Assembly (NCBI GenBank): GCA_014706385.1
Contig: JACGZH010000003.1
Location: forward strand, 1 to 64,000
Length of the DNA: 64,000 nt
DNA from: Phaffia rhodozyma
Taxonomy: Eukaryota; Basidiomycota; Tremellomycetes; Cystofilobasidiales; Mrakiaceae
Direction of reading: 5' to 3'
Notes under the pieces: model-generated
Seen by the model: the letters and a program-made list of their open reading frames with translations, nothing else
Databases searched by the model: none
Told to the model about the DNA's origin: nothing
Position numbers and translations under genes: made by a program
Shown here: positions 33,384 to 44,299 of the stretch, in pieces
How the letters are laid out: every line of letters begins with the position of its first letter
Numbering within the stretch: the first letter of the stretch is position 1

Positions 33384-34518
33384 AATCAAACCACCTGTGC
33401 CCATTTTATAAGCCTAACGGCGACGCTTGCCTGGTCGTTTGGCAAAGATGCCATCGGAGTGTCTGCTGGAGCGCCGAGACCGACGTCGGCTCTCACTGAT
33501 ATTATCGACTATGATTGGAGATGGCAGGGCGAAGGTGATGGTCGACACCGAGTTGGGTATGTTCCGTGGGATGTGCGGCCAAATAACAAGGTCGTGGGTC
33601 TGACCCGGGTTGTCGAGTGCCGCTGTTCACGACTGCAAGAGGGCTGGCCATGTCTCTGAACAATGGCAGTCTGGCTGATCATGGCACGCAGTGGTCGCTC
33701 TCTCTCAAGTCGTAGAGGCGCCTTGCGGGGATGGATCGAGACCCTCGGAGACAGCGGCTGTGGATGAAAAACCATCCGGAAATGTCAACAGCTCTCCGTG
33801 GTGGGTACTTCTCAAACTCACGCTGACTGTACAGACTGCCTTGCTCACCTCGGTTTCTTTGGATCTCTATCCATCCAAAACTGCCAGTCTCATCGGTCTC
33901 AGCGCTACTCTCGCCTTGTATCCTCGGCCCTACTCATGGCTCGTGACGTCGTTCGCTGCCCGACGCCGGAAACATCATAGCTTGGGTGCGCATATCAGCC
34001 GCGAGCAAGCGGACCACAAGCTGGCACTTCGTCTGTCGTAAGAACATCCCCGTACCATTGTGGACTTCGGGAACGGCGCCTTCTCGTCGACTTCCCACGA
34101 GCATACTCCTGGCCCTGCGGAGATGCTGTTCGCCACGCTGGGGGTCTTCCCGCTGCTCAAGGTTTGTCAAGTCCGGGAGCTCCAGACGTCGAGGGTGTGC
34201 TCCGAGTGCCATGGCCGGTTTTTGGGGAGGAGCAAAACGCGGGTGTCAAAAGAGTGTCGAAGCGTCTGTCGAGTAAGTCAGATATGTTGGATGTCTGTTA
34301 AATGTTTCAGGATAGTGTCGCGAGTATTCATCGCTTTCTATGTCTTCTCTGCTCTCTATGCTTGCTCTCAGACTGGGTGGAACCGAGATGCTAATGCGTC
34401 GCGCAACATATTCCTCTTGACCCTACATCAGGAAGAGAGCGAGAAAGCTAACATGTTGGAGTTTGATATGGCTGCCGTCGCTAGGGCTGAGGTTGCCCCG
34501 TTGACGGGGGCAGACTAG
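33384..34518 (+). pseudogene. Fanzor (eukaryotic TnpB-like RNA-guided nuclease) relic
   Basis: Motifs of the TnpB/Fanzor family appear in order. AWSFGKDAIGVSAGAPRP resembles the segment before the nuclease core. WDVRPNNKVVG then DPGCR is RuvC-I, with Asp at 33602-33604 and a one-base deletion just before it. SLKS*RRLAG with RLWMKNHPEMSTALRG follows, with TAG at 33713-33715. REQADHKLALRLS*EHPR has TAA at 34039-34041. VDFGNGAFSSTSHEHTPGP leads to VRELQTSRVCSECHG, whose Glu sits where Fanzor proteins carry their alternative catalytic Glu. The zinc ribbon is CSEC...CRSVC (from 34198). After a clean intron (34273-34371), TGWNRDANASRNIF gives the RuvC-III Asp. The last exon ends at TAG 34516-34518. 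Two stops and one frameshift make it inactive, but the zinc ribbon and RuvC-III remain readable, so decay is recent. Confidence 0.83.
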
Positions 34519-34837
34519 ACCCAAGACCTATGGGATCTTTGTGGTTTGTGGTTTGTGGTCTGAGGGCACCCCAGCCCAAAAGGGCCATGTATCGACCACC
34601 ATCGGTTGAGGAAACACTCACTATGCCTAAGGGTATGGTTTTTCAAAATATATATACACATGTATATAACAGTGATTTGTAAAGATAGAAGATCTTGAAT
34701 GCACCCTCGCAAAGCTGTCGCAGACGAGCCACGTACCCCCCTCCGACTCAGACAGACACATTTGTTCAGCGGAATTGATTAATACTTGTTTTCACGACCT
34801 CTGAAGAGTCCCAGAATGATGTGAATCGATAATTTAG
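34519..34837 (+). other. 3' flank of the Fanzor relic
   Basis: Just after the stop lies a triplicated GTGGTTT unit (34541-34560: GTGGTTTGTGGTTTGTGGTC). In TnpB and Fanzor loci the guide RNA is encoded at or beyond the 3' end, so this flank could be its remnant. No element end was identified. The rest is AT-rich and runs to the convergent AOS1 stop. Confidence 0.35.
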
Positions 34838-36752
34838 CTAAGCAGTTCTCTTTTCTTGTACACTAACCCCCCAAGGAACGACAATCCCTCCTCCGCTGTT
34901 GGCTGCGCCTTCTCCAACCGAAATCCCATCAAAAATAAGGAAATTCAAGATAGGAGTCCCTGATCGAGAGATGGCTCGAAGGATGTCTTGCGCCAAAATA
35001 CCTCCCAGTACGGCAGATGTAGGATTGAACTCGTGAGTGGCGTGCGTAGCAAGATGGCTAAGTGGAGGCAATGGCCAAACATGACGTCAAGAGAAATCAG
35101 TCTGAGAGTATAACACGAAGGGAAAATAAAAGAACGGACTTGATAAGAGTTTGATTGATTGTGGGGAACGCAGCCACATTGATGAAGGATTTCTGTCGAA
35201 ATTTTTCTGCAAAGGCTTGAAGTTCGATCTTGACACCTTCTAGATCGCTGGACGGAAGAGGTAAAGCGCCATGTTGTTGTTCGTAATCCCACAGAGCTAA
35301 GGACGATCCGTCGAGAGCATATATCGCAGAAAGCGAACATGTAAACTTGTGGTCGATCAAAATGCTGTAGAGATGATCAAAGAAGAGCTAAAAGACGAAC
35401 CGAATAGTGCACAAAAGAATCCAGGGTTCAAAGCCAGAGTCGGCCTCTTGTTTTTCCCTTTAAACGGACTATGATCCGGGATCCATAATTCTCGAAAAGC
35501 GACACAGCTCGCTTGTTTCGGAACCATCTTGGAAGACTCATTGGCTTTGACGACTTCAGTGGACCTAAGGATTTGCAACAGGATTCATAAAAGGATATTT
35601 TCAATACCCATACCAGCTGATCGGCAGAATGTGGGACAACAGAGACGGGTTAAATGATACGAACTGAGCTGCAAATTCATACTGAGCCCCCAAATCTGAA
35701 AAGATATATCCGGTAAGCCCGTACGTTGCGGCACTGTAGAACAAAGTCTTCGTTTGTCTGCATGCATCGTTGATGTTTGTCTATAGGAATAAGGATATCT
35801 TATGTCAGTGAAACAGACATATCTGAACGATTGTGTACTTCGAGTAAGAAAATGAAGAGTATATCCATGACGTACAACATCCTGAGTTGATGCTTCTACG
35901 ATGCATACAATGTCAACGTTCTCCTCCTTTATATATGCCTGTATCTTCTGATATTGATCTTCTGGCGCTGAGTCGTGATAGATGAAAGGCGTGGTTGCTG
36001 TCAAGGCAGTCACGGTCACCAATGGGTTGAGCGACTGAATTTGAGGAAGAGCAGCTGTGACTCTCTACATAGGAAAAAAGAGAAAGGATACAGACGTCGA
36101 TCAACTATGAGACTTTGTGAGGCTGCTCGTGTTGAATATTGGTGCGGATGATGAGAGAGCCATTACCTTCTGACCAACAACCCCGTCTCTTTCTCGAAAT
36201 AAGAAGCCTGCTCCCAAATCCCGTTCAGTGACTTCTTGAGAGTCCATAATCTGTACTCATTCCGAAGAAATCGCCAGATTAAGCATCGTCGGTGAGCCAA
36301 TTGCGATGTGTTTTCAGATTCTCTGAATATTGGTATCATGTAAGGCTCACAATCAGTCTTCCGATACCTGCTAGGACAATATTTTTGATGGTTTCTGCTG
36401 CCAAAGATTGGAGGCCGATGATCAAAACTGTAGAGTTTCTCATTCTAAGAAAAGTATTGATCAAAAGAGAGGAAAGAGACACCAGTTAGAAGGTCGAATC
36501 ATGGGGGACGACAGCTCTAGTAAGACTTGCATACCTTTGCTGAGCCTCCAGTCCCCATAGCCGGATCTGACGATCATACACGGCAGCCTCGGCTGCAGAA
36601 GTGAGAAGATGATGCCGGATGTTAAACAGAATGATACTTTATAGTATTCAAAGAACTAGACGCATATGAATACAGTATGCAGAGAGTTGTGAACAATGAC
36701 ACATACATTCGGTAATATCGGTCTGGCTTCTCTCTACAGCGGAAGATGTCAT
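34838..36752 (-). CDS. AOS1: SUMO-activating enzyme subunit Aos1/SAE1
   Basis: Aos1 pairs with Uba2 to adenylate SUMO, the first step of SUMOylation in the nucleus. The gene is multi-exon. It begins MTSSAVERSQTDITE at 36752, then AAVYDRQIRLWGLEAQQR (the E1 N-terminal signature), STVLIIGLQSLAAETIKNI (nucleotide-binding Rossmann loop) and MDSQEVTERDLGAGFLFR. NDACRQTKTLFYSAATYGL and GYIFSDLGAQYEF follow. The C-terminus has EFNPTSAVLGGILAQDILRA and ILNFLIFDGISVGEG. There is no catalytic cysteine domain, as expected for the Aos1 half of a split E1. A long middle with WIPDHSPFKGKNKR is typical of fungal Aos1. The start exon is short. The opposite-strand gene begins 328 bases upstream, so the promoter is shared. 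Confidence 0.93.
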
Positions 36753-37079
36753 CGTTTTCTCGGAACGAAGCAGAATAAGATAGTGTGTAGCGAGATGGGT
36801 CTACGAGAACAGGAGGACAGAATCGTATATGACCGGAGCGAAAGCTTAGCCGACAAAACGGTATAAGAACTCACCGCTGTTCACAAATTAAGTTTTTATA
36901 CCGGAAAACACGCCGGGATTTTGACGCGTTAGACTCTCAGCCCTGCTCCTTCCGACCCCCTCCACTGTGTTTCTCAAATTGTTTTGTCCATCCTTTTTCG
37001 GCTTTCTCCTTACCTGCTTGTTCCTCTTCGTTCTTCTCTATCTTACTCTTTGGGATAGATTTGAGAACGGACTATACCG
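36753..37079. promoter_or_regulatory. Bidirectional promoter of AOS1 and the methyltransferase gene
   Basis: These 327 bases separate two divergent start codons. A C/T-rich half (36950-37030) faces the methyltransferase gene. No defined TATA box was seen. Confidence 0.6.
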
Positions 37080-38955
37080 ATGCTACCTCCCCCTGTCCCT
37101 CCTTCACTATTTTTACCCCATATAGGGCGTGACCTATCGGCATATTCACCAGTGGTCCTCCTCGGTCATACTGAGCATCTGAGGAGCATCTTCCTTCCTC
37201 GTGAGTTACTCTGAGTCGGAATACATATCGGTCCTTTTCCTCATCATGTTTTTATAGATATTTGTGTTGAATCGTACATTTGTTCAAATTTCTACAGCTG
37301 TTCTCGGCTCTGGCAAGGAAGAGCCAGCTGTACCACCTGACTCTGGATACTCTTCAGACTCCGAAGTTCCTTCGAGCGCATACGAGGAAGACTTGGATGA
37401 CGCCCTGTTGAACGACGAGTTCGAGCAGAATTACGCTAGAGGTTGGCTTACAAGAATTGTCAAGGGTGGAGAGGTCTGGATCGAAGAATCTGAGGATGAT
37501 GCTCAGGCTGAAAGAGAGGCAAAAGAGAGGGTGGTCGATGCCGCTGCTTGTAAGTCTGGCTGTCTCTGCTTGTGTCTTCTTTTAAAGACGACGACGATTG
37601 ATCTTGACTCGGTTTATCCTTCGTTCATCTTTCTCGTGTCAACTATAGCTTTGCTAGCAATATGGTCAGGCACAACTGGTTCGCTCTCTTTCCCTTGTCT
37701 TTCAATAGGTTTTTCTACGAGGATTTTTCTAATTTGCCACGACGAATAATATCAGCCGCCGGAGCTATATTGCGAACTGTCGATCTTCCCAGGAATCTAG
37801 CATTGACTATCAACGATGCCCCTTACAGCTCTCAGGCTCGTAAGTTTGATTTATAATATTTTGCTTTAACAACAATACTTTTGGGCGCAAAGACTGATAC
37901 AAACTGACCTTATACAAACGTTTTGCTGCTTTCACAGCTGATTCTGTAGGGTAAGTGGATATGAATTCTGACGTCCACAAAGTGTATGAACGATAGTTGA
38001 ATACCATTTAAAAAGCTAACACTAGTCCCTTCCTGTGGTTATAGCGTTCAGACTTGGGGTTCCTCCATTCTTTTTGCCCGCCGTCTGGCCAAATCACCTT
38101 CCACTTTCGACATTCTTCCTTCTTCATCCTCTTCTCCACAGCGAATTTTAGAACTTGGCGCAGGGACGGGTGTTCTTTCTCTCACCCTTGGCTCCTTGCC
38201 TGGAGAATCCATTCACAGAGATAGCCTGATTGTTGCTACTGACTTTCATCCCCTCGTCTTAGAAAATCTCAAAAAGAATATGGATCTCAACTTTGACCAA
38301 ATGTCAGACAAGGATGGTAGCGAATTGAACCAAGATACATGGATAGGAAATGCTGGAGCGCAGGTTCTAGTTAGGCCGTTGGATTGGTTGTTCTTTCATC
38401 AAGACGTTGAGACTTCCATCACTGTGGGGAGGGACGGAACTAGAAACAAAGAGGACGTAGGCGACTTGTCCTCGCTTATCGGAAGCGGTCTTGACGCCCC
38501 ATTCCACCAAAGGTTTGATGTTATATTTGGAGGTAAGTTAGCAAGACAGATCATTGTGGCTCGTATTCCTTCCGCTCTCTAAGCCACTTTGCTTGACCAA
38601 CGCGCTTCCTCTTTCCATCAAAGCCGACATCATCTACGAATCGCATCATAGTCCATGGATCAAATCCACGGTCCTTCACTTTCTTGCGTTTCCTAAGAAC
38701 TTGAGTGGTGCCGCAGCGTCCGATCCGTCTTTCCACATGTTCATGCCACTTCGCCCCACTCACTCTGTAGAGCTTCGTTCAGTGGAATCGACGTTTCCGT
38801 TGGCATCTTCCTTGCCGTCGAGGAACGGTCGATCGAGTGAAGAGTTGGCTTGGAGATTAGCAGTTACTGAGTTGGAGGATGTACTTACGCGAGAAAGAGG
38901 AGTCGGTAGAGCGGACGAGAGAGGTTATCGAAGATACAGGATCGGATGGGTTTGA
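37080..38955 (+). CDS. Seven-beta-strand protein lysine methyltransferase (Methyltransf_16, FAM86/EFM2-like)
   Basis: Fungal proteins of this class methylate lysines of translation factors in the cytosol. The start MLPPPVPPSLFLPHIGRDL (37080) opens the first of about five exons. An acidic segment (SGYSSDSEVPSSAYEEDLDD), a FAM86-like helix (FYEDFSNLPRR) and NDAPYSSQA precede the catalytic domain. SAM-binding motif I is ILELGAGTGVLSLTLG (about 38150) with LIVATDFHPLVLENLKKN as motif II. FDVIFGADIIYESHHSPW (split by an intron at 38532) is the post-motif III acidic loop of MTase family 16. The C-terminal RRYRIGWV ends at TGA. The exact yeast counterpart (EFM2 or another member) cannot be fixed from sequence alone, so no symbol is given. 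Confidence 0.87.
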
Positions 38956-39301
38956 TTTTAAGCAAGGCATTAGAGAGGTGCTGATCAATCGGCTGGTTGA
39001 TTCATAGTAACATCATATGCTTAATTCACGAACGGAATTGTTGCGTATCTTTTAGAATACTAGAATATATATGTGTTTTAACTATTTTTCTCATTACCAT
39101 GCACTCAGTCGTGCGTCATACTGTCATAAAGCCAATAGTATGTATGACCGCGCTTCTGTATTCAATTCTTAAACTCCTTTTGAAGTGTGGTGCTGCGTCT
39201 TAAAGATGATCAACATTTGCCATTCGGAAAGTATGGTAGCAACACACGAACATACAAGTGCAAATCAGAGCATGACAGGGCAGAGTCAAGCGATTCTTTT
39301 G
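38956..39301. other. Intergenic between convergent genes
   Basis: AT-rich 3' flanks of two convergent genes. No feature was recognised. Confidence 0.5.
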
Positions 39302-41252
39302 CTATCCACCGTGGTTTACGGTCAAAGCCTCCTTCAAATCTTTCTGAGCCAGATCCTTCGCCTCTTGCTTAACGTCGTCAGGAACTCCTTTCAGTGTCGA
39401 CCCAAGATCTAGTTCTTCATCTTCACTCTCTCCATACCCTTCCTCGCCATCCTCTCTTGTGGCTTTGGCGCCCTTCTTAGCGCCGCTCTTCTGAGATTTA
39501 TTTGACACACTCGACAGATTTACAAGAGGGCAAGGGCCAAGAGAAGGTCGAGTGGTATGACCCGCAGCGCATCTCGAGCAGGATTTACCGTGCCTAATCA
39601 CAAATTGTAAATTTGGTTAGGACCTAGACATGCAGCTTCGAGCCTTTGCTGATTGCAGCTTTGATTTCGTGGAGGATGACTTACGCAATTAAAAGGACAT
39701 GGAGTGCATACTTCAGCTCACCAGGGATTCGAACATCCAAATGTTCGTATGTAGTTTCCCTGTTGGCTTTAGCGGGAACCCAGCCAAGCTGTTTGGACAG
39801 TCGAAAGACGTGTGTCTAAGATGGCAAGTCATATGTAAGTACGGGATGGCAAATTTGATAAGAACTGAATTTACACGCACATCAACTGCAAAGCTATCAC
39901 GATTGAGGCAGAATAGAAGTACGCATGACGCGGCTGTAGTAGAACACAGAATCAAGGTAAATCAATCAGAAAATGTATTCATTGGTAAGAGCCGCAAAGA
40001 ATTAGACTGTATGTACTTTTAGGACCAACACCTTTGAAGCTCTCCAGTTCCTTCATCGCGTGTTCGTCATCCATCTGGTGGACATAATCCAAAGAGAGGA
40101 GCTTTGCCGCGTCTTCTTGAGAGTTCTCTTCGCCCTCGAGTTTTATATCATCTCGAGGTAAATTAGCTTTGTTATCCTCAGTATCCTCCGGGAGAGGAGT
40201 GAGCGGCGGGCTAGCAAGTTCTTCCTTGGTAGGCTTCGTTTCTTCCTTCGGAGAGTCCGGACTACTGGATGTATATTCTGGCTTGACGTTAACTGTGGCA
40301 TTTGTCTCTGTAAGGATCGAAGAGGATATATGCTCCGAAGAGGACGATAGCGGAGAATGTTTGAGATTTCGATCCCATACCTGCTGCAAAACCTGCTTGA
40401 TGACTTTGCTTTTGACATTGGCCAAGCCTCCACTCCTAGGTTTAGAAATATGCTTGTGTGAGAAGATAGCGGGGTGGAAATGTAAATGATCTGAATGAAC
40501 ATAGGACTAACTTGATGCTCTCCATGACTTCCTGCTGAGAGGCTTGGTGGACCTTGACCAGATCGACAGCTTTTTTTTGCGAAGCTGAAGGTCCAAAGGT
40601 GGCAAGAAGAGACGCGTATGCACGGGAGGAGTTGGAATTACTTGTATTTTGAGAAAGAATTGTCCGAATCCTAGAATGTATGAGAGACGACGATAACGTA
40701 TAAGTAGATCATCGGTTTGATAAGAGTTTGTCCAGAATCAGAAGAAAGTATACTTGAGACCTACAAGGCATCCATTACCGAAGGAACCGCTCCACAGTTC
40801 ACACCTGCTCCGCTGATGTCTTTATTCACACTTCCGGGCCTAATTGGAATGCCATGGATGCTTCCCAGTTTCTCAACCACTAGTTTACAGTCCTCGGGAG
40901 TAGGTCTTGCGTAATCAGGATATGGGGTTTGAAGATAAGCGGCAAACTTTGGCTTAGGCGGTGTGTTTCCCTTTTCGATAGTATTCTTGTCGGAAGTTGC
41001 GGGTGAAGGTTTCTTCGTACTCGATAAAGTTGGGCCCGATCGTGACTTCTTGATAACTGGCGTGGTTTTTGCCTGCGGTTTCTCTGGAGTCTTTCTCTTT
41101 AGTGGTGATGGTTGCAAAGGAATTTCTGACTCAACCTGATCCTCCTCTTTCTTTACACTCTTATTCAGGGAAGGGTTGGGCGAAGTAGTTGCGGAGGCAG
41201 CGGAAGCGGCGGATGACCTAGTGGACCGTCGAGATGGAGCGGGAGTGGACAT
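39302..41252 (-). CDS. HhH-GPD DNA glycosylase, endonuclease III-like
   Basis: This is a base excision repair enzyme that removes damaged bases and cuts the abasic site, acting in the nucleus. The start is MSTPAPSRRSTRSSAAS at 41252. The first 120 residues are basic and Ser/Pro-rich, with nuclear-localisation-like PLKRKTPEK and PVIKKSRSG. IRTILSQNTSNSNSSRA is the glycosylase's first helix signature. ELESFKGVGPKTASCVLLFC holds the helix-hairpin-helix and the putative Lys nucleophile. DSFAVDVHVFRLSKQLGWVP holds the catalytic Asp. CSRCAAG and a downstream Cys resemble the C-terminal iron-sulfur loop. An acidic low-complexity insert of about 90 residues (roughly 40350-40080) interrupts the fold before the hairpin. 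The tail is acidic and Lys-rich. An ATG at 41417 lies upstream in frame but is probably 5' leader. Confidence 0.87.
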
Positions 41253-41902
41253 CTTGTTCCTAAAAATGAGATCAGATTGAGCAATGGGATAATATCTGAT
41301 AGACTGGAGGATTGAGCAAGGTAAGGAAAGCTTCATGGATGTACAAAGTAAGAAGAGGGGTACCCGGACGAGCTCAAGGGATCGAGATTTTAAGCCTAGA
41401 TTTGCGTCATTGTTCATTTTCCCGATCGCCGTGATAGAGATAAGATAAGATGTAGCAAACTCTTGAATTCATTGATAGGTTTGGTTAGGCTTGACCATCT
41501 GAGATATTCCTTCTTGATCTATGTTCAGAAGAGTTTCTTATCGCGAGTTTTGAATAGGGTTTCGACACTTTCAGTTCTATCTGACTCTTGATGATGACGA
41601 GAGAAGGAGAGGATTTATTGGGCTAACTATCAAAGAAATTAACATGAACAACACTCATGTTAAAAATACAGTTCGCTCACAAGATCTTTGATGTCGACCA
41701 TATTAGATACGTGGAGGAGAACGACACCAGATCAACGAGAATCGTTCCAGATATCAAGCAACGTATATTAACAGCCAGAAATTCTCTCATAATATACATC
41801 GAGGCACAACAGGGAGTACGATCATAGATGAAATCAAGAAGACTAGTTCTCGGGGTAGTACATATAGCTAGCCACAGGTAATGACAGAGAACAATAGAAC
41901 AT
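41253..41902. other. Intergenic between glycosylase and aldolase genes
   Basis: The left part is the glycosylase 5' region. The right part is the aldolase 3' flank. No gene or RNA was recognised. Confidence 0.5.
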
Positions 41903-43468
41903 TTATTTGCTCTCAGAAAGACTTTTCTCAACAAAATTAGCTTTCTTGATTCCCTCGTTAGCTTCGATTGCATCAAGTTTATCTTTAGGGCAAGGCAAGA
42001 GAGGTAATCTAGTATTCCCTCCATATCCCCGTCGGAGTTGAAGAGTGGCCTTGGTAGCAGCTGCAAGGATGGAAACAAACATTCAATTGCTGCTCGACAA
42101 ATTGGATATCACAAGAAGAGAAGCACAGACCAATCCCGGCGGGCCCATAGATAGCATCTGCAGTCGATACCACCGTCTGCAACTCCAGAGCTTGTTCGAG
42201 AATCGACAGCCACTTCTCATCCGACTTCGAAAGCGATAGTAGAGATTCGGAGAGTTTGAATAGTTTGACAATGGCGCGGGGATAAAGATTTCCAAGTCCC
42301 ATGATGGCACCTTGTGCTTGTGCTCCAAGAACGGTTGGCAGAATGAAATCTGCGAACCCTCCAAGAGTCAAAAACCTGCAACAACAGTAGAATTGAAGAC
42401 GATCGATCAGACTTGGAACTATGTGGTTACGAAGTATACCATGAAAATGCTTACTCTCCGTTCTTGGTCTTAAAGGCCATGTTACTAACACCACCGGTGA
42501 TCCTAGATGTGAGCCAAACCATATGTATGAGTATCTTCAAGTTATAACATAGTTGTTATTCGTCAACCATTGTCGTTCCAACATACCGTGTGAGCTTTCC
42601 AACGGCTCCACAAGTCAGCTTGACGCCACAGATGTTCGAAGATCTGTTGGCGATCTCTAAGATAGTATCTGAATCTAAATCGATTCCTCCAGAGGCACCA
42701 GGATAGTTATAGATCATAACTGGGATGGGTGATGCATCAGCGACATCAACGAAGAATTTTATCAAGGCTTCTTTATTGAGAGCTCCAGCATAGTATCCTG
42801 TAAGATGGTTCATAGCTCATAAAATGATCAGTCACGAGACAAACTTGATATAGGAAGCGCGCTCATATTCATACCGGAGGCGATAACTATAGCGCAATCC
42901 TGGAAGAGCTCAAAGGTATTGGCTATCAGTAAACAAGTTAAACGTAAACCTCAAGAAGCGTCGTCAGAGACTTTCTACTGACAGCACCAGCTTCTGCACA
43001 TTCTCTCGAGAGCTCGATCGTGCCTCTTGTAGATCCAACTCCGGTACCCGCGATGATGGGTACGTCAACTAGTTCAGCATCATCCAATGCCTTCCTGGCC
43101 GCAATAATGAGGGTCTTTCTCTCGGAGGGGGTCAGGTGGTGAGCCTCTCCCATGGACCTGTTGTTAACATCATAGCTTAATGATTAACGCCTTGGTTTTC
43201 ACGATCACGTTTCTTCAACGATAGAAGGAGAAAATCGTACCCAGCGACGACAGGATACATTCCTAGCTTGGCGAGATATACTATGTGTCTTGAAAATGTA
43301 TCGACATCTAATTCAACACGATTGCACAAATCCAGTTTTTTCTGCAATGAGAGATCATGTTCGAGACCGAATACCTGATTCAACATGGTTGCGCTTACCG
43401 AGCTCCTCGTTAGCATCAAAGAAAGTAGGGATTGGGGCATAGCAACCGGAGCTGAGAGTTCTGACCAT
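41903..43468 (-). CDS. DHDPS-family aldolase (DapA/HOGA-like)
   Basis: This is a class I aldolase of the dihydrodipicolinate synthase superfamily. Fungal members cleave 4-hydroxy-2-oxoglutarate or sugar-acid intermediates such as 2-keto-3-deoxy acids. The start is MVRTLSSGCYAPIPTFFD at 43468. Further exons give DVDTFSRHIVYLAKLGMYPV, SMGEAHHLTPSERKTLI, VPIIAGTGVGSTRGTIELS, DCAIVIASGYYAGALNKEAL, PVMIYNYPGASGG (the active-site Tyr) and NICGVKLTCGAVGKLTRY (the Schiff-base Lys in GVKLT). GGFADFILPTVLGAQAQGAI and a C-terminal helix ending at TAA 41903-41905 complete it. About 320 residues match the family. True lysine biosynthetic DHDPS is not expected, since fungi use the aminoadipate route. The substrate is undecided. 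Confidence 0.9.
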
Positions 43469-43768
43469 CTTGATTGCGTAAATGTATTATAGAGTAAAGG
43501 TATACCTAATTTTGGGCCAAAAACGAATATGTTGAAGAATCTGGTGAGTAAGGTTCAAGATGTTTACGATTGGTGCTGAAGGATAGATGAGGATAATTTT
43601 GACTGTATGGCATACCAGACTGTGTGGAGATCAGACGAAAGAGATGATCGATGAAGAAAAGTGCCTAAAGGAAGAAACATGTTGAATCCTGCTTGTCCTT
43701 TTATAAGCTCTGAACGTCTGGTTAGCAATGTTCAATCCATCCGGCGATGCCTCGTGAATGTATATTCA

Positions 43769-43804
43769 AACCGGAGGTTAACCGGAGGTTAACCGGACCG
43801 GTGG
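43769..43804. repeat. Tandem CCGGAGGTTAA repeat
   Basis: Two exact 11-base copies of CCGGAGGTTAA are followed by CCGGACCGG, itself a palindrome-like end. It lies about 300 bases upstream of the aldolase ATG and may be a regulator site cluster. Confidence 0.8.
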
Positions 43805-43985
43805 AACGAGACTAGCCGTAGAGCCGGGTATTGAGGAAAACTGTTAAAGCTGTGCAGGCTTTTTTACTCTCACATCCGACTTGATCTTTTTCGATGAGTC
43901 TGAAATTATATGTTTGTTCATATTCGTTATACTTTAGACCAGTAGGCTGATCTATAGACGAATCGAGCAGACGATCTGAACTTTA

Positions 43986-44010
43986 GTCATGTCCAACAGT
44001 TGGACATGAC
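43986..44010. repeat. 25-base palindrome, GTCATGTCCAAC / GTTGGACATGAC
   Basis: Two perfect 12-base inverted arms are separated by one A. It could be an operator-like site for a dimeric factor, or form a cruciform. Confidence 0.95.
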
Positions 44011-44299
44011 CCGGAGTTGATCTGCTTGGTCAATACAGACAAACGCGCCTCTCAAGACTAATGCGCCATAGAATGGCAACAAATATATGTGGTCTCATCA
44101 GAAGAAAATATATTAGTGTAACAACATCAAGTAACAAATGTGCTTAGACAAACAAACGGAATCGGATATGATTGAATGTCATGGTTATATCTCTTGTATA
44201 AGAGTCTTTATGATGGGCAAGATGTAAAATGAGCCTGGATAGTCGAGAGTATAATAAAACACCAAACACGTATTTATTTTTCTATTTTGGGCTCTCTTT

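Larger units (their letters stand above)
43469..44299. other. Intergenic with palindrome and direct repeats
   Basis: This is the promoter side of the aldolase gene and the 3' flank of RPA12. It carries a CCGGAGGTTAA direct repeat and a 25-base near-perfect palindrome, listed separately. No ORF of interest. Confidence 0.55.
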
